Shown: positions 1 to 7,671 of the stretch, one piece after another
How positions within the stretch are numbered: position 1 is the stretch's first letter
Layout of the letters: each line of letters starts with the position of its first letter
From: CAYPXN01 sp964414715
GTDB taxonomy: Bacteria; UBA10199; JADFYH01
Direction of reading: 5' to 3'
Assembly (NCBI GenBank): GCA_964414715.1
Contig: CAYPXN010000114.1
Coordinates: 1-12,533, forward strand
DNA: 12,533 nucleotides
Position numbers and translations under genes: made by a program
The notes under the pieces: generated by a model
What the model saw: the letters and a program-made list of their open reading frames with translations, nothing else
Databases searched by the model: none
Told to the model about the DNA's origin: nothing

Positions 1-1
1 T

Positions 2-1438
2 TCTCCCTGGCTCACGGAGAATACGGAATATTTGATGGCAGCAACACGTTTTGGAATACCCATTCCGGAAAAACCTCTTCCAGTCGAAAGTCGTAGTGAA
101 GGGAAGTTTAATGGGACCATTTCTATGGTGAAGGTGGATCCTGAATCCGGAAAAATGAGCATTGATTTGCAAGTGTTGGTGCCGAGTTTTGATTATGATA
201 TTGCCCATTGCGGCAAAGGTCCTTCTCACGATTGGTGCTTCTTTACGACTTATAATACAGAACAAGCCTATAAAATGTTGGAGATTGAGGCTTCAAAAAA
301 TGACAAGGACTACGTGTTGGCTTTTAATTGGGTTATGGCAAAACAGTGTGCTGACCAGGGAAAGGCAAAAGACTTTACTGGAAACTATGTGGATAATTTT
401 CATCCCGAAAATAAAGCGGCGATTTCTGAAAAGAGAAGCGGTGTAAAACTTTTGAATCCGAACGATTGTCCGGGCATGATGTATTATCTTCCTACACCCA
501 AAAGTCCTCATGGTGCAGACGTAGATCCCACGGGTGAATATATTGTGGCGGGTGGAAAGCTTGCGACGGTGATTCCTGTACATTCCTTCAGCAAATTTCA
601 AAAAGCAATTCAGGATAAATCGAATATCATAAAAGAAGAAAGCGGAATTCCGGTGTTGAAATATGAATCGACTTTGGCAGGAGAAGTACAGAAACCCTGC
701 TTGGGACCTTTGCATACGGAATTTGATGGAAGAGGAAATGCCTATACCTCCTGCTTTGTGAGTTCAGAGATTGTGAAATGGAAACTGGGAACTTGGGAAG
801 TTTTGGATCGAGTTCCTACCTATTATAGCGTTGGTCATTTGAGTATTGCGGGTGGTGATTCGGCAAAACCGGATCCAAAATATTTGATTGCTTTGAATAA
901 AATTACAAAAGATCGGTATTTGCCCGTGGGTCCTGAGTTGGCTCAAAGCGCCCAATTGTATGACATTGATGGATCGAAGATAAAACTTCTATCCGATTTT
1001 CCCACGATTGGAGAACCCCATTATGCACAAGGATTGCCTGCCAAGCTTTTAATGGAAAAATCCCAAAAAATTTACTCACTCGAAAAAAATGAGAATCCTT
1101 ATGCAACCAAAAAAGAGGAGGATGCTAAAATAGTAAGGAATGGAAATGAGGTGCATGTTTACATGACTTCCATTCGTTCTCATTTCAAGCCGGATGTGGT
1201 GGAGTTGAAGTTGGGAGATACTGCATATTTTCATGTCACCAATTTGGAGCAGGATTATGATATCGATCACGGGTTTTCAATTGAAGGCTCTCCTCAACCC
1301 AACTTGTTGATTATGCCAGGAGAAACAAAAACAATCCGTTACGAAGCTAAAGAGGAAGGTATTTTCCCTTTTTACTGTACGGATTTTTGCTCAGCACTTC
1401 ATCAAGAAATGCAACAGTACATCAGGGTGAGTAAGTAA
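2..1438 (+). CDS. nosZ: Nitrous oxide reductase NosZ, clade II type, 5' end outside the window
   Basis: Periplasmic copper enzyme that reduces N2O to N2. The frame is open from base 2 with no stop, so the gene starts upstream; the TTG at 32 and ATG at 35 lie inside the coding sequence and are not starts. The 478 visible residues include CuZ-region histidine motifs of the beta-propeller (DNFHPE, PHGADVDPTGEY, LHTEFDGRGNAYTS, VGHLS, GEPHYAQ). The C-terminal cupredoxin domain has the CuA ligands CTDFCSALHQEM (Cys codons at 1376 and 1388, His at 1400, Met at 1409) and an upstream DIDHGF His (1268). The segment HCGKGPSHDWCFFTTYNTEQAY is characteristic of clade II enzymes as I know the family. The visible part looks intact and full length at its C-terminus. 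The signal peptide (Sec or Tat) cannot be judged. A strong terminator hairpin follows directly, with the accessory genes beyond it. Confidence 0.96.
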   Translation, partial: SPWLTENTEYLMAATRFGIPIPEKPLPVESRSEGKFNGTISMVKVDPESGKMSIDLQVLVPSFDYDIAHCGKGPSHDWCFFTTYNTEQAYKMLEIEASKNDKDYVLAFNWVMAKQCADQGKAKDFTGNYVDNFHPENKAAISEKRSGVKLLNPNDCPGMMYYLPTPKSPHGADVDPTGEYIVAGGKLATVIPVHSFSKFQKAIQDKSNIIKEESGIPVLKYESTLAGEVQKPCLGPLHTEFDGRGNAYTSCFVSSEIVKWKLGTWEVLDRVPTYYSVGHLSIAGGDSAKPDPKYLIALNKITKDRYLPVGPELAQSAQLYDIDGSKIKLLSDFPTIGEPHYAQGLPAKLLMEKSQKIYSLEKNENPYATKKEEDAKIVRNGNEVHVYMTSIRSHFKPDVVELKLGDTAYFHVTNLEQDYDIDHGFSIEGSPQPNLLIMPGETKTIRYEAKEEGIFPFYCTDFCSALHQEMQQYIRVSK

Positions 1439-1451
1439 TAAAATTATAGAG

Positions 1452-1491
1452 CCCCCCAGGTTCCCTGAGAACTTGGGGGGATATTTTTTTT
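1452..1491 (+). terminator. Intrinsic terminator/attenuator between nosZ and the accessory genes
   Basis: A 12-base-pair stem (left arm 1452-1463, right arm 1469-1480, one G-U wobble, five-base loop) is GC-rich at its base (six C opposite six G). It is followed by eight T residues at 1484-1491, the classical rho-independent layout. The T run ends immediately before the next gene's ATG at 1492. The terminator therefore probably separates abundant nosZ mRNA from lower read-through into the accessory genes. That role is inference; the structure is plain in the sequence. Confidence 0.88.
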
Positions 1492-2088
1492 ATGTTTAAA
1501 AAAATATCAAATTTGAATCGATATTTAATAATGCTGGTGGGTGTTTTACTTCTTCTCATTTATTTTACTCCTTTATGGACCATTCGCCTGGAAGCTCCGC
1601 AATATCCTGAGGGACTTGGCATGTATATTGGTGTGAATAAAATTCAGGGGCATGATGAGTTTGATCTTAAAAACATCAATTTACTGAATCATTATGTTGG
1701 GATGGAGCCTATTATTGAAGAATCCATTCCTGAACTGTTGTTTATGCCATATGTGCTTGCCTTTATGATTGCAGGTGCTTTCTTTGCATTTTTTTATGAT
1801 CGCTTGGTGATGGTTTATCTGGGAGTATTGAATTTTTTTCTGGTAGGTGCGGCAGGTTTGTATGATTTTTGGAGATGGGAGTACAATTATGGGCATCATC
1901 TGAATCCCCATGCTCCCATTTCTATTCCTGGAATGAGTTATCAGCCCCCATTAATGGGTTGCAAGCAGATGTTGAATATTACGGCTTGTAGTTGGCCTTA
2001 TTGGGGTGGAATTTTACTTTTCTTGTCAGTGGCAATTCTTTTTTATGTTATATTCAGCGAATATCGAAAGAATGCAAAAAAAATCTAG
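1492..2088 (+). CDS. Four-helix membrane protein of clade II nos clusters, function unknown
   Basis: A 198-residue integral membrane protein with hydrophobic segments at about 13-30, 84-103, 106-125 and 172-190. A roughly 50-residue soluble loop between helices 1 and 2 carries the motif APQYPEGLGMYIG followed by GHDEFDLKNIN and LNHYVGM. I associate such a protein with nos clusters of the Bacteroidetes type (order nosZ, this gene, nosL, nosD, nosF, nosY); no function is established that I know of. Several His, Met and Cys residues (NYGHHLNPH, MGCKQM) could bind metal, but this is speculation. The ATG sits directly against the T run of the upstream terminator and has no good ribosome-binding site; the nearest purine-rich stretch is the terminator's own right arm (GGGGGG, 11 bases upstream). 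It overlaps nosL by 17 bases. It is not clearly NosB. Confidence 0.85.
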   Translation: MFKKISNLNRYLIMLVGVLLLLIYFTPLWTIRLEAPQYPEGLGMYIGVNKIQGHDEFDLKNINLLNHYVGMEPIIEESIPELLFMPYVLAFMIAGAFFAFFYDRLVMVYLGVLNFFLVGAAGLYDFWRWEYNYGHHLNPHAPISIPGMSYQPPLMGCKQMLNITACSWPYWGGILLFLSVAILFYVIFSEYRKNAKKI

Positions 2089-2530
2089 GTGTTCATTTCG
2101 TTGTTTTGCCTTGCTGCTTGTTTTGTTTTTAATGATGGGATGTGCCCGTTCGAATCCTGTAAATATTGTGGCTGGTGAACATTCTTGCGAGTTTTGTCGA
2201 ATGGACATTGTTGACCTGCGTTTCAAGGCAGAAGGCATTTCTTCGAAGGGGAAAGTCCATTATTTTGATAGTATCGAGTGTTTGCAAAAATGGAAAAAAG
2301 AACATCCTGGAGAAATAAAAAATGCCTGGGTAACTTTTTATTTCGATCCTTCTCATTGGATCAGTGAGGATAAAGCATTTTATTTGAGGAGCGATCAAAT
2401 CCATTCACCCATGGGCGCTCATTTGGCTGCTTTTGAAACTGAACAAGATGCAAAAAAAGCTTTTCAGGAGTACGGTGGTGAAATACTACATGCATCGGAA
2501 CTTCAACATGTATTTGAGTCAACTCATTAG
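2072..2530 (+). CDS. nosL: NosL copper chaperone lipoprotein
   Basis: A 152-residue periplasmic copper-binding lipoprotein that supplies copper to NosZ maturation. The start at 2072 (MQKKSRCSFRCF) gives a normal lipoprotein signal: basic N-terminus, hydrophobic stretch and a lipobox-like LMMGC with the lipidated Cys at residue 24. The reading frame stays open further upstream to 2006, but those residues lie within the previous gene and would precede the signal. The family's copper motif is present as CEFCRMDI (Cys-X2-Cys-Met). The C-terminal family signature follows: W-I-S-x-D-x-A-x-Y-L-R-S, then SPMGAHLAAF and a GGEIL segment. Length and motifs are normal. It overlaps the gene before it by 17 bases and the predicted nosD start, so translation is probably coupled. 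Confidence 0.94.
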   Translation: MQKKSRCSFRCFALLLVLFLMMGCARSNPVNIVAGEHSCEFCRMDIVDLRFKAEGISSKGKVHYFDSIECLQKWKKEHPGEIKNAWVTFYFDPSHWISEDKAFYLRSDQIHSPMGAHLAAFETEQDAKKAFQEYGGEILHASELQHVFESTH

Positions 2531-3797
2531 TCGAAGCATTCTTTCTAAATACTTTTCAGTTTTTTTCTTATTCTTTTTTTTGTGTTTTCCTCTTTCGAAT
2601 GTAAAAGCTGCTGTTCTTGAAGTCTGTCCTCTTTGCAATTTTTCCTCTATTCATCGGGCTGTGGAACAAGCGCAAGCGGGAGATGTCATTGAAGTGCAAA
2701 AAGGGGAATATGCAGAGCCTGCTCTTCGCATCGAAAAACCCCTTACTTTGAAAGGACTGAATCAGCCCGTGATCGACGGGCAACATCTGGGAAATGTTAT
2801 TTTGATAGTAGCGGATCAGGTGAAAGTTGAAGGTTTTATCATAAGAAACAGCGGTCAAAGTTTACTTCAAGAATTTGCGGGAATTCGCGCAGAAAAAGTG
2901 AAAAATTGCGAACTGAGAAACAATTTTTTCGAGAATAACAACTATTCGATTTATTTGGCGAAGGTGGATACTTGTAAAATTGAAAATAATATTGCGGAAG
3001 GGAATGCAAAAGGAGAGGTTACGGGAGGGAACGGTCTTCATGCCTGGTATTCATTGCATCTGCAAATATCCAATAACCAATTCAAAAAACATCGTGATGG
3101 GATTTATCTGGAGTTTACAACGGATTCTAATATCGAAAAAAATCTGAGTACAAAAAATATACGTTATGGCTTGCACTTCATGTATTCTCATCGGAACCGT
3201 TATTTTGGAAATAGTTTTATTGATAATCAAACCGGAGTGGCAGTGATGTATTCCCGTCAAATAGAGATGAGGGAAAATACTTTTGAAAAAAGTTGGGGAA
3301 GAAGTTCTTATGGCCTGCTTCTGAAGGATATCAGTGATAGTGTGGTGGATTCCAATTTTATTAAAGGGAATACAATTGGGCTTTTCGCCGATGAAATCAG
3401 CCGGGATCAATTTCAATACAACACTTTTCAAGATAATGGTTGGGCAATTCAGATATTGGGAAGTTCCTCTCAGAATTCTTTTGTGGGAAACAACTTTTTG
3501 AACAATTATTTCAATGTTGCCACCAATGGGCACGAAAATGAAAACCAGTTCGAAGGAAATTATTGGAATGATTATCAAGGTTATGATCTCGATCGTGATG
3601 GAGCGGGAGATGTGCCTTTTCGTCCCATGAAGATATTTAGTTTGTGGGTGAGTCAGTATCCGGAGTTGGTGATATTGTTGGGATCTCCCGTGATTTCATT
3701 TCTGGAAGTTGCAGAAAAAATATTTCCGGTTTTAACGCCCAAAACCTTGCAGGATAATCATCCGAGCATGAAACTGTTGGGAGCTACCAAAGGATGA
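2508..3797 (+). CDS. nosD: NosD, periplasmic beta-helix maturation protein for the CuZ site
   Basis: A 429-residue exported protein needed, with NosFY, to assemble the NosZ tetranuclear copper-sulfide centre. From the ATG at 2508 the protein begins with a signal peptide (basic residues, a phenylalanine/leucine-rich core, cleavage near VKA-AVLEV). Next comes the entry motif SSIHRAVEQAQAGDVIEVQKGEY and then many short beta-helix turns rich in N, G and F/I, typical of CASH/NosD domains. Near the C-terminus stand GNYWNDYQGYDLDRDGAGDVP, a signature of NosD, and a final hydrophobic segment (PELVILLGSPVISFL). Alternative starts at 2490 and 2448 would only lengthen the part before the signal; 2508 and 2490 are equally plausible. 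It overlaps nosL at its start and shares ATGA with nosF at its end. Confidence 0.93.
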   Translation: MYLSQLISRSILSKYFSVFFLFFFLCFPLSNVKAAVLEVCPLCNFSSIHRAVEQAQAGDVIEVQKGEYAEPALRIEKPLTLKGLNQPVIDGQHLGNVILIVADQVKVEGFIIRNSGQSLLQEFAGIRAEKVKNCELRNNFFENNNYSIYLAKVDTCKIENNIAEGNAKGEVTGGNGLHAWYSLHLQISNNQFKKHRDGIYLEFTTDSNIEKNLSTKNIRYGLHFMYSHRNRYFGNSFIDNQTGVAVMYSRQIEMRENTFEKSWGRSSYGLLLKDISDSVVDSNFIKGNTIGLFADEISRDQFQYNTFQDNGWAIQILGSSSQNSFVGNNFLNNYFNVATNGHENENQFEGNYWNDYQGYDLDRDGAGDVPFRPMKIFSLWVSQYPELVILLGSPVISFLEVAEKIFPVLTPKTLQDNHPSMKLLGATKG

Positions 3798-4513
3798 TAC
3801 AAATTCAAAATCTCAAAAAAAGCTTTGATAAGAGAGCGGTCCTGAAAGGAGTTAACTTTGATGTTTCTTCCGGAAAACTGTTTGCCCTTTCAGGTCCTAA
3901 TGGTTCTGGAAAGTCAACCTTGCTCAAGTGTTAGTTGGGAACCGTTCTGCCGGATGCAGGAAGTAGTGTCCGCATTTCCGGAAAAGATGTTCTCAGGGAT
4001 TTGTCTTATAAACAAGATGTGACGTATATGCCGCAATTTCCTCATTTTCCTGCCCATCTTAAGGTGAGTGAAATTATTGCCTTGTTTGAAACCCTTCGGA
4101 CGAATCCCGCCATTTTTAAAGAGCAGCTTGTGGAAGAACTGGGAATAGCCCGTTTTTGGGACCAGTCTTTTGGAACCCTATCAGGTGGCATGTCTCAGAA
4201 AGTGAATATTTTGCAGTGTTTTATGTTCGATGCCCCTTTGGCTATTTTGGATGAACCCAGCCAGGGTCTGGATCCGGCGGTAAGTTTCTATCTCAAACAA
4301 TGGATCAAGAAAGATCATCAGCGAGGTAAAACCATTTTGTTTACTTCTCATATGATGTCGGAGGTGGAAGAGTTGGCAGAAGAAATGGCTTTGCTCGTGG
4401 AAGGAAAACTTTATGCTCTTACATCCCCAAAAAGTTTGATTTTAGAAAACAAAGCAGAGAATTTAGAACAGGCATTGCAACAATTTTGGGTAAGGGATTT
4501 CCATGAAAAGTAG
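3794..4513 (+). pseudogene. nosF: NosF, ABC transporter ATPase interrupted by an in-frame TAG
   Basis: NosF powers the NosFY ABC transporter thought to supply sulfur for CuZ assembly. The frame begins at ATG 3794, overlapping the nosD stop (ATGA), and reads MIQIQNLKKSF through Walker A GPNGSGKST (residues 34-42). A TAG then replaces codon 47 (3932-3934), where NosF proteins usually have Leu (here CLLG would be expected). One T-to-A change from TTG explains it. After the stop the frame continues without damage: Q-loop MPQF, signature LSGGMSQ, Walker B LAILDEPSQGLD, H-loop TSH, ending at 4513 (239 codons besides the terminal stop). The TTG at 3935 could restart translation, but the product would lack Walker A and could not hydrolyse ATP. 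It is either a real recent nonsense mutation or a sequencing/assembly error. It overlaps nosY by 11 bases. Confidence 0.9.
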
Positions 4514-5327
4514 AGATTTAATTTCCAAAAAGGTCCATCCTTTGTGGAGTATTCTTTATTTCGAATTTCGTGAAAATATTCGGAATAAATGGCTTTTTAT
4601 CTATGGGCTTTCATTCTTTCTCTTGTGTGGAATTATTCTGTATGTGGGAGCTTCCGACCCCTTGCAGGCAAGCGGTTCCTTGCTTAATTTGGTATTGCTT
4701 CTGGTGCCCCTGTTTTCCTTTGTATTCGGAAGTTTGTCTTTTACGGGCTCTCTCCCTTTCAGCGAAGTATTGATTGCCCAGCCTGTGACACGGAGAGCGA
4801 TATTCTTCGGGAAATGGTTGGGTTTAAGTTTGGGACTAAGTTCAAGTTTTGTGATTGGTATGGGCTTCGCTTCCTTGTTTCAGTTTAATTTAAGTCAACG
4901 GGGTTTCTTAAGTTATTTTTATTTATTGTGGCTGGGTGTTCTGCTTACTTTTGTTTTTGTGGGACTTGCATTCTTTCTGGCCAATTTGATTCGCAAACGC
5001 GAACTCATTTTTGGATGGGTTTTGCTTTTTTGGTTCATGTTTTACGTTCTCTACGATTTTTTGGTGATGGGAGTTGCTCTTCTTTTTGGAAATTATCCTC
5101 TCCAAATTCCCATGTTGGTTTTGGTGTTTTTGAATCCGATAGATCTTGTACGAGTCTTGCTTTTAATGCAGATTGATTTGTCAGCCATGATGGGTTTTTC
5201 AGGGGCCTTATTCCAAAAATATTTTGGTCATTGGCAGGGGATGCTTTTGGGTAACATTGCCCTGCTTCTGTGGATTGCGATCCCGGCTTATTTTGGAATG
5301 AGGCGTTTTGAGAAGAGAGACTTATAA
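4503..5327 (+). CDS. nosY: NosY, membrane subunit of the NosFY ABC transporter
   Basis: A 274-residue ABC-2 type permease that partners NosF. An N-terminal amphipathic start (ILYFEFRENIRNKW) is followed by about six hydrophobic segments, ending with a short basic tail FEKRDL. The segment FRENIRNKWLF, a TGSLPF-x-EVLIAQPVTRRAIFFGKWLG stretch after helix 2, and a late FLNPIDLVRVLLLMQID motif are as I know them in NosY. The frame is intact, so this gene is not damaged even though its ATPase partner is interrupted. The ATG lies inside the 3' end of nosF (11-base overlap), so normal translation probably depends on ribosomes finishing nosF. It is the last gene of the nos cluster; a convergent gene follows. 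Confidence 0.93.
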   Translation: MKSRDLISKKVHPLWSILYFEFRENIRNKWLFIYGLSFFLLCGIILYVGASDPLQASGSLLNLVLLLVPLFSFVFGSLSFTGSLPFSEVLIAQPVTRRAIFFGKWLGLSLGLSSSFVIGMGFASLFQFNLSQRGFLSYFYLLWLGVLLTFVFVGLAFFLANLIRKRELIFGWVLLFWFMFYVLYDFLVMGVALLFGNYPLQIPMLVLVFLNPIDLVRVLLLMQIDLSAMMGFSGALFQKYFGHWQGMLLGNIALLLWIAIPAYFGMRRFEKRDL

Positions 5328-5337
5328 AGTTTCATAA

Positions 5338-5396
5338 CTTTCTTATGTATGAGAAAGGCATGATTTTCAGCAGAAGAGGGTGCAAAATTTTTGCAC
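5338..5396. terminator. Hairpins between convergent genes, possible weak terminator
   Basis: The 95-base spacer between nosY and the convergent gene holds two inverted repeats. One (5338-5345 with 5350-5357, one G-U pair) has TTTT at 5363-5366. The other is a 17-base palindrome, GTGCAAAA-T-TTTTGCAC (5380-5396), without a T run on the + strand. They may end transcription from one or both sides. Neither is a strong rho-independent terminator. Confidence 0.35.
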
Positions 5397-5422
5397 GAAA
5401 TACGGGAATGAAACTACTAGAT

Positions 5423-6484
5423 TTAGTCGCGATGGCTTGAAATTTTCATATTGATGAAGAAAAAGAGAATGGCGATGGCGTTGAGTAGTCCGCCAGTCTT
5501 TCTGAGAGAAAAGGAATGTAACAAATCTCCCGCAATCCTCAAGATAATGCTGAAGTGTAAAAAGAGAAGCGGAAAGTAAAATCTCTTCGAGTAGTCCATT
5601 TTGATTTTTAGAACAGCCGGCAATATCAGGGGTGCATGGCCGAAAATCATGCTGAAGACAAAACCCAGGAAGAAGCTGTGAAGTATGGCATCATAGCCCC
5701 AACCACTTTCCTGTTTTCCAAAGAAACAAATTAATACTCCGGTGATAAATAACCAGAGATATCCCAACACTAAACTGGAGGCGATATAGCGGGTCAAGCC
5801 TTGAGCTTTCAGGCTTTGCATAGCCATGTCTTGGGTGAGCATCCAAAAGGAAATCCCCCAGAGGCTGACGGCGATTAAAAAAGGGAAAAGAGGAGCCTGT
5901 AAATATTGGAAGAAGCTTCCCAAAACAAACAGGAAGTTGAATCCCACCAATAGATACTGGCTGCTCAAAGAAGGATTTCGGAATCGCGTGAGTTCGAGTC
6001 TTTCACCACAGATTGTAAGAAGTAAGAAAGCCATCCAGAAAAAAACGATATGAGAAAACGGGTTTCCCAAAAACCAGAAAAGATTTGCCAGTCCAAAGCA
6101 GGCAGCACCACACAGCATCAGGAGGTGGAATAGGTTTTTTTGTTTTTGGTAAATCCAGGTAAAGATCAGAAACATGAAAATACCACCTCCTGAAAACAGG
6201 AGAGCGGCGACGTGATTGTTAAAGTTGAAAACAAGGCAAATGGCTCCCAAGCCACAAAGAAAGGGTGCGGCCCACATCCATTCTTTCTGGAGAGCGGCGG
6301 CTCTTTCCACGCTGATGAGAATTCCCAGAAAGGCAGATACCATGAAGGGACCGTGATAGAGCGCCCATGCCGGATTCATGAAAGAGATGTTCCATCCCAT
6401 GCGTAACAATCCGGCAAAAATGGCCAATAAAAGTGACACAAGACCCATGAGTAAAAAAGGGTAGGGAGTTATTTTGACTTTCAT
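5423..6484 (-). CDS. Twelve-helix membrane protein, NnrS-like
   Basis: A 353-residue integral membrane protein with about 12 hydrophobic helices and short loops. Histidines sit in or next to helices in conserved-looking settings: LYHGPFMVSAFLGILISVERA (helix 2), ILHSFFLGFVFSMIFGHAPLILPAV (helix 10) and LFLHFSIILRIAGDLL (helix 11), with GERLELTRF after helix 6. The H-x-x-x-L-G-F-x-x-x-M-I-F-G-x-x-P-x-x-L-P pattern resembles NnrS, a heme- and copper-containing protein linked to nitric oxide stress and denitrification. The match is from memory of the family's pattern, so family membership is likely but not certain. The ATG at 6484 lies five bases after the stop of the radical SAM gene, so it is the last gene of a three-gene operon. 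No strong ribosome-binding site is visible, which fits translational coupling. Confidence 0.72.
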   Translation of the reverse strand: MKVKITPYPFLLMGLVSLLLAIFAGLLRMGWNISFMNPAWALYHGPFMVSAFLGILISVERAAALQKEWMWAAPFLCGLGAICLVFNFNNHVAALLFSGGGIFMFLIFTWIYQKQKNLFHLLMLCGAACFGLANLFWFLGNPFSHIVFFWMAFLLLTICGERLELTRFRNPSLSSQYLLVGFNFLFVLGSFFQYLQAPLFPFLIAVSLWGISFWMLTQDMAMQSLKAQGLTRYIASSLVLGYLWLFITGVLICFFGKQESGWGYDAILHSFFLGFVFSMIFGHAPLILPAVLKIKMDYSKRFYFPLLFLHFSIILRIAGDLLHSFSLRKTGGLLNAIAILFFFINMKISSHRD

Positions 6485-6489
6485 AGATT

Positions 6490-7671
6490 TCAGATTGTAG
6501 AGGGAATGAGTTTTTGGGGGAAGCTTTTTCCCGTGTCGAGGGGATCAATATATTTTTTTCTGAAGGATGCGTCCTGCATCCGGCAGCTTTTTGCACGGCA
6601 ATTGTAGGGGGGAGTACGAATCATTTTCTCCCAAAGTGTTTTGATGTTTTCTTTCGGGAATTTTCCGATCGTTAAAGGAGTAAAATCACAGGGGCACATT
6701 TCTCCGTGAGCTGTAAGATAAAACTGGGTATTGGCGGCAAAACAAAAGGCGGAACCCTTTTCGCTGGTGAGTGTCGATTGTGCAGAAATGCCGGGATAAT
6801 CGGGATTTTTGCGGTAATGGTTCACTTTTTCAGCAATGATTTTTCGATCTGCTTCCTGAAGGAGTTGTTCGGTGGAATGAATCCAGCGACCACTGGGAAT
6901 GGCATCGAAGAAAGTGACTTCATTCACACCCAATTTTTTTCCGAATTCCATCATTCCTTCCAAGACTCCTTCTTGAAGCCTTGTCGGGCTCAAATAAGAA
7001 GAGAGGGCTGTGAGAATTCCCTCTGTTTGCAGATTTTCAATTCCCTGAAGAGCCTTTTTGAACAAGCCGGATCTTTTCCTTAGGGAGTCATGGATTTTTT
7101 CATCGAGGGAATCCAGGGAAACAAAAACTCCCATCAGACCTGATTCTGCGAGTTTCGTGCAATTTTCTTCACTAAGATATTCTCCATTGGTAAAAAGGGT
7201 GACCACCGATTTTGTTTTGTCGATTGATTGTATTTGTTCAAATAAATCTTTTCGTAACAAAGGTTCACCCCCTAACAGAATGACATTCGTGACTCCCAGT
7301 TCCACACTTTCCTTCAAAGCTTGTTTGAGTTCTAAAGTGTTCAAATCTTTTTTCAAACTATGATTGTAAAATACCGCAGAACAATGTTCGCATTCACACT
7401 GACAAGCTCGGTTGACTGCAATGGTGGCATTGGCGGGAATTCTAACTTGTTCAAAACGTCGCTTGAGGCGCATGGCAAGAGAGCGAATTCCCGGAGGAGA
7501 ACTGAGAGGAGCTTGATACAGGGAAAATACGGGCGCCTTTTGATGAGACCCAATCACTTTGTAGCGTGAAGCCTGTGAGAGATAAGTTTTAAGATATTCT
7601 TGTTCCGCAAGGGTGAGTTTTTCCAGGTTCAGGAGTTGAAAAGCATTATTTTTAAAAACGACATTAAACAT
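6490..7671 (-). CDS. Radical SAM protein with SPASM/twitch-like C-terminal cysteines
   Basis: A 393-residue enzyme that would cleave S-adenosylmethionine with a 4Fe-4S cluster. The CX3CX2C motif is C90, C94, C97 (with an extra C92), followed by GGEP at 134-137 and FTNGEYL and VSLDSLD segments of the barrel. The C-terminal part has C310, C326, C328 (MCPCDF), then IGKF and LWEKM, and C358 and C363. This layout suits an auxiliary cluster of the SPASM/twitch kind. The first 80 residues are an unassigned N-terminal extension. The start was set at 7671, not the more upstream 7755, because GGAG lies six bases before it (TGGAGTTTCG-ATG) and it overlaps the preceding gene by only eight bases. The substrate is unknown. 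Peptide modification or a cofactor/heme pathway (NirJ-like) are options; a role in nitric oxide response is suggested only by context. Confidence 0.85.
   Translation of the reverse strand: MFNVVFKNNAFQLLNLEKLTLAEQEYLKTYLSQASRYKVIGSHQKAPVFSLYQAPLSSPPGIRSLAMRLKRRFEQVRIPANATIAVNRACQCECEHCSAVFYNHSLKKDLNTLELKQALKESVELGVTNVILLGGEPLLRKDLFEQIQSIDKTKSVVTLFTNGEYLSEENCTKLAESGLMGVFVSLDSLDEKIHDSLRKRSGLFKKALQGIENLQTEGILTALSSYLSPTRLQEGVLEGMMEFGKKLGVNEVTFFDAIPSGRWIHSTEQLLQEADRKIIAEKVNHYRKNPDYPGISAQSTLTSEKGSAFCFAANTQFYLTAHGEMCPCDFTPLTIGKFPKENIKTLWEKMIRTPPYNCRAKSCRMQDASFRKKYIDPLDTGKSFPQKLIPSTI

Noticed and set aside
2900..3500. Tandem repeat or CRISPR-like array in nosD
   Set aside because: The recurring N/G/F-rich units are protein beta-helix turns with no matching DNA repeats or regular spacers.
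3051..3578. Open frame of 175 codons on the minus strand within nosD
   Set aside because: It is antisense to the regular beta-helix repeats of nosD, has no recognisable domain, and the + strand frame is clearly the real gene.
3932..3934. TAG in nosF as a recoded or read-through codon
   Set aside because: TAG is used as the normal terminal stop of several intact genes here (1492-2088, nosL, the cation transporter, the kinase), and no recoding signal is visible, so a nonsense mutation or error is simpler.
6706..7363. Two + strand open frames opposite the radical SAM gene
   Set aside because: They lie antisense to a gene with clear catalytic motifs and encode no recognisable domains.
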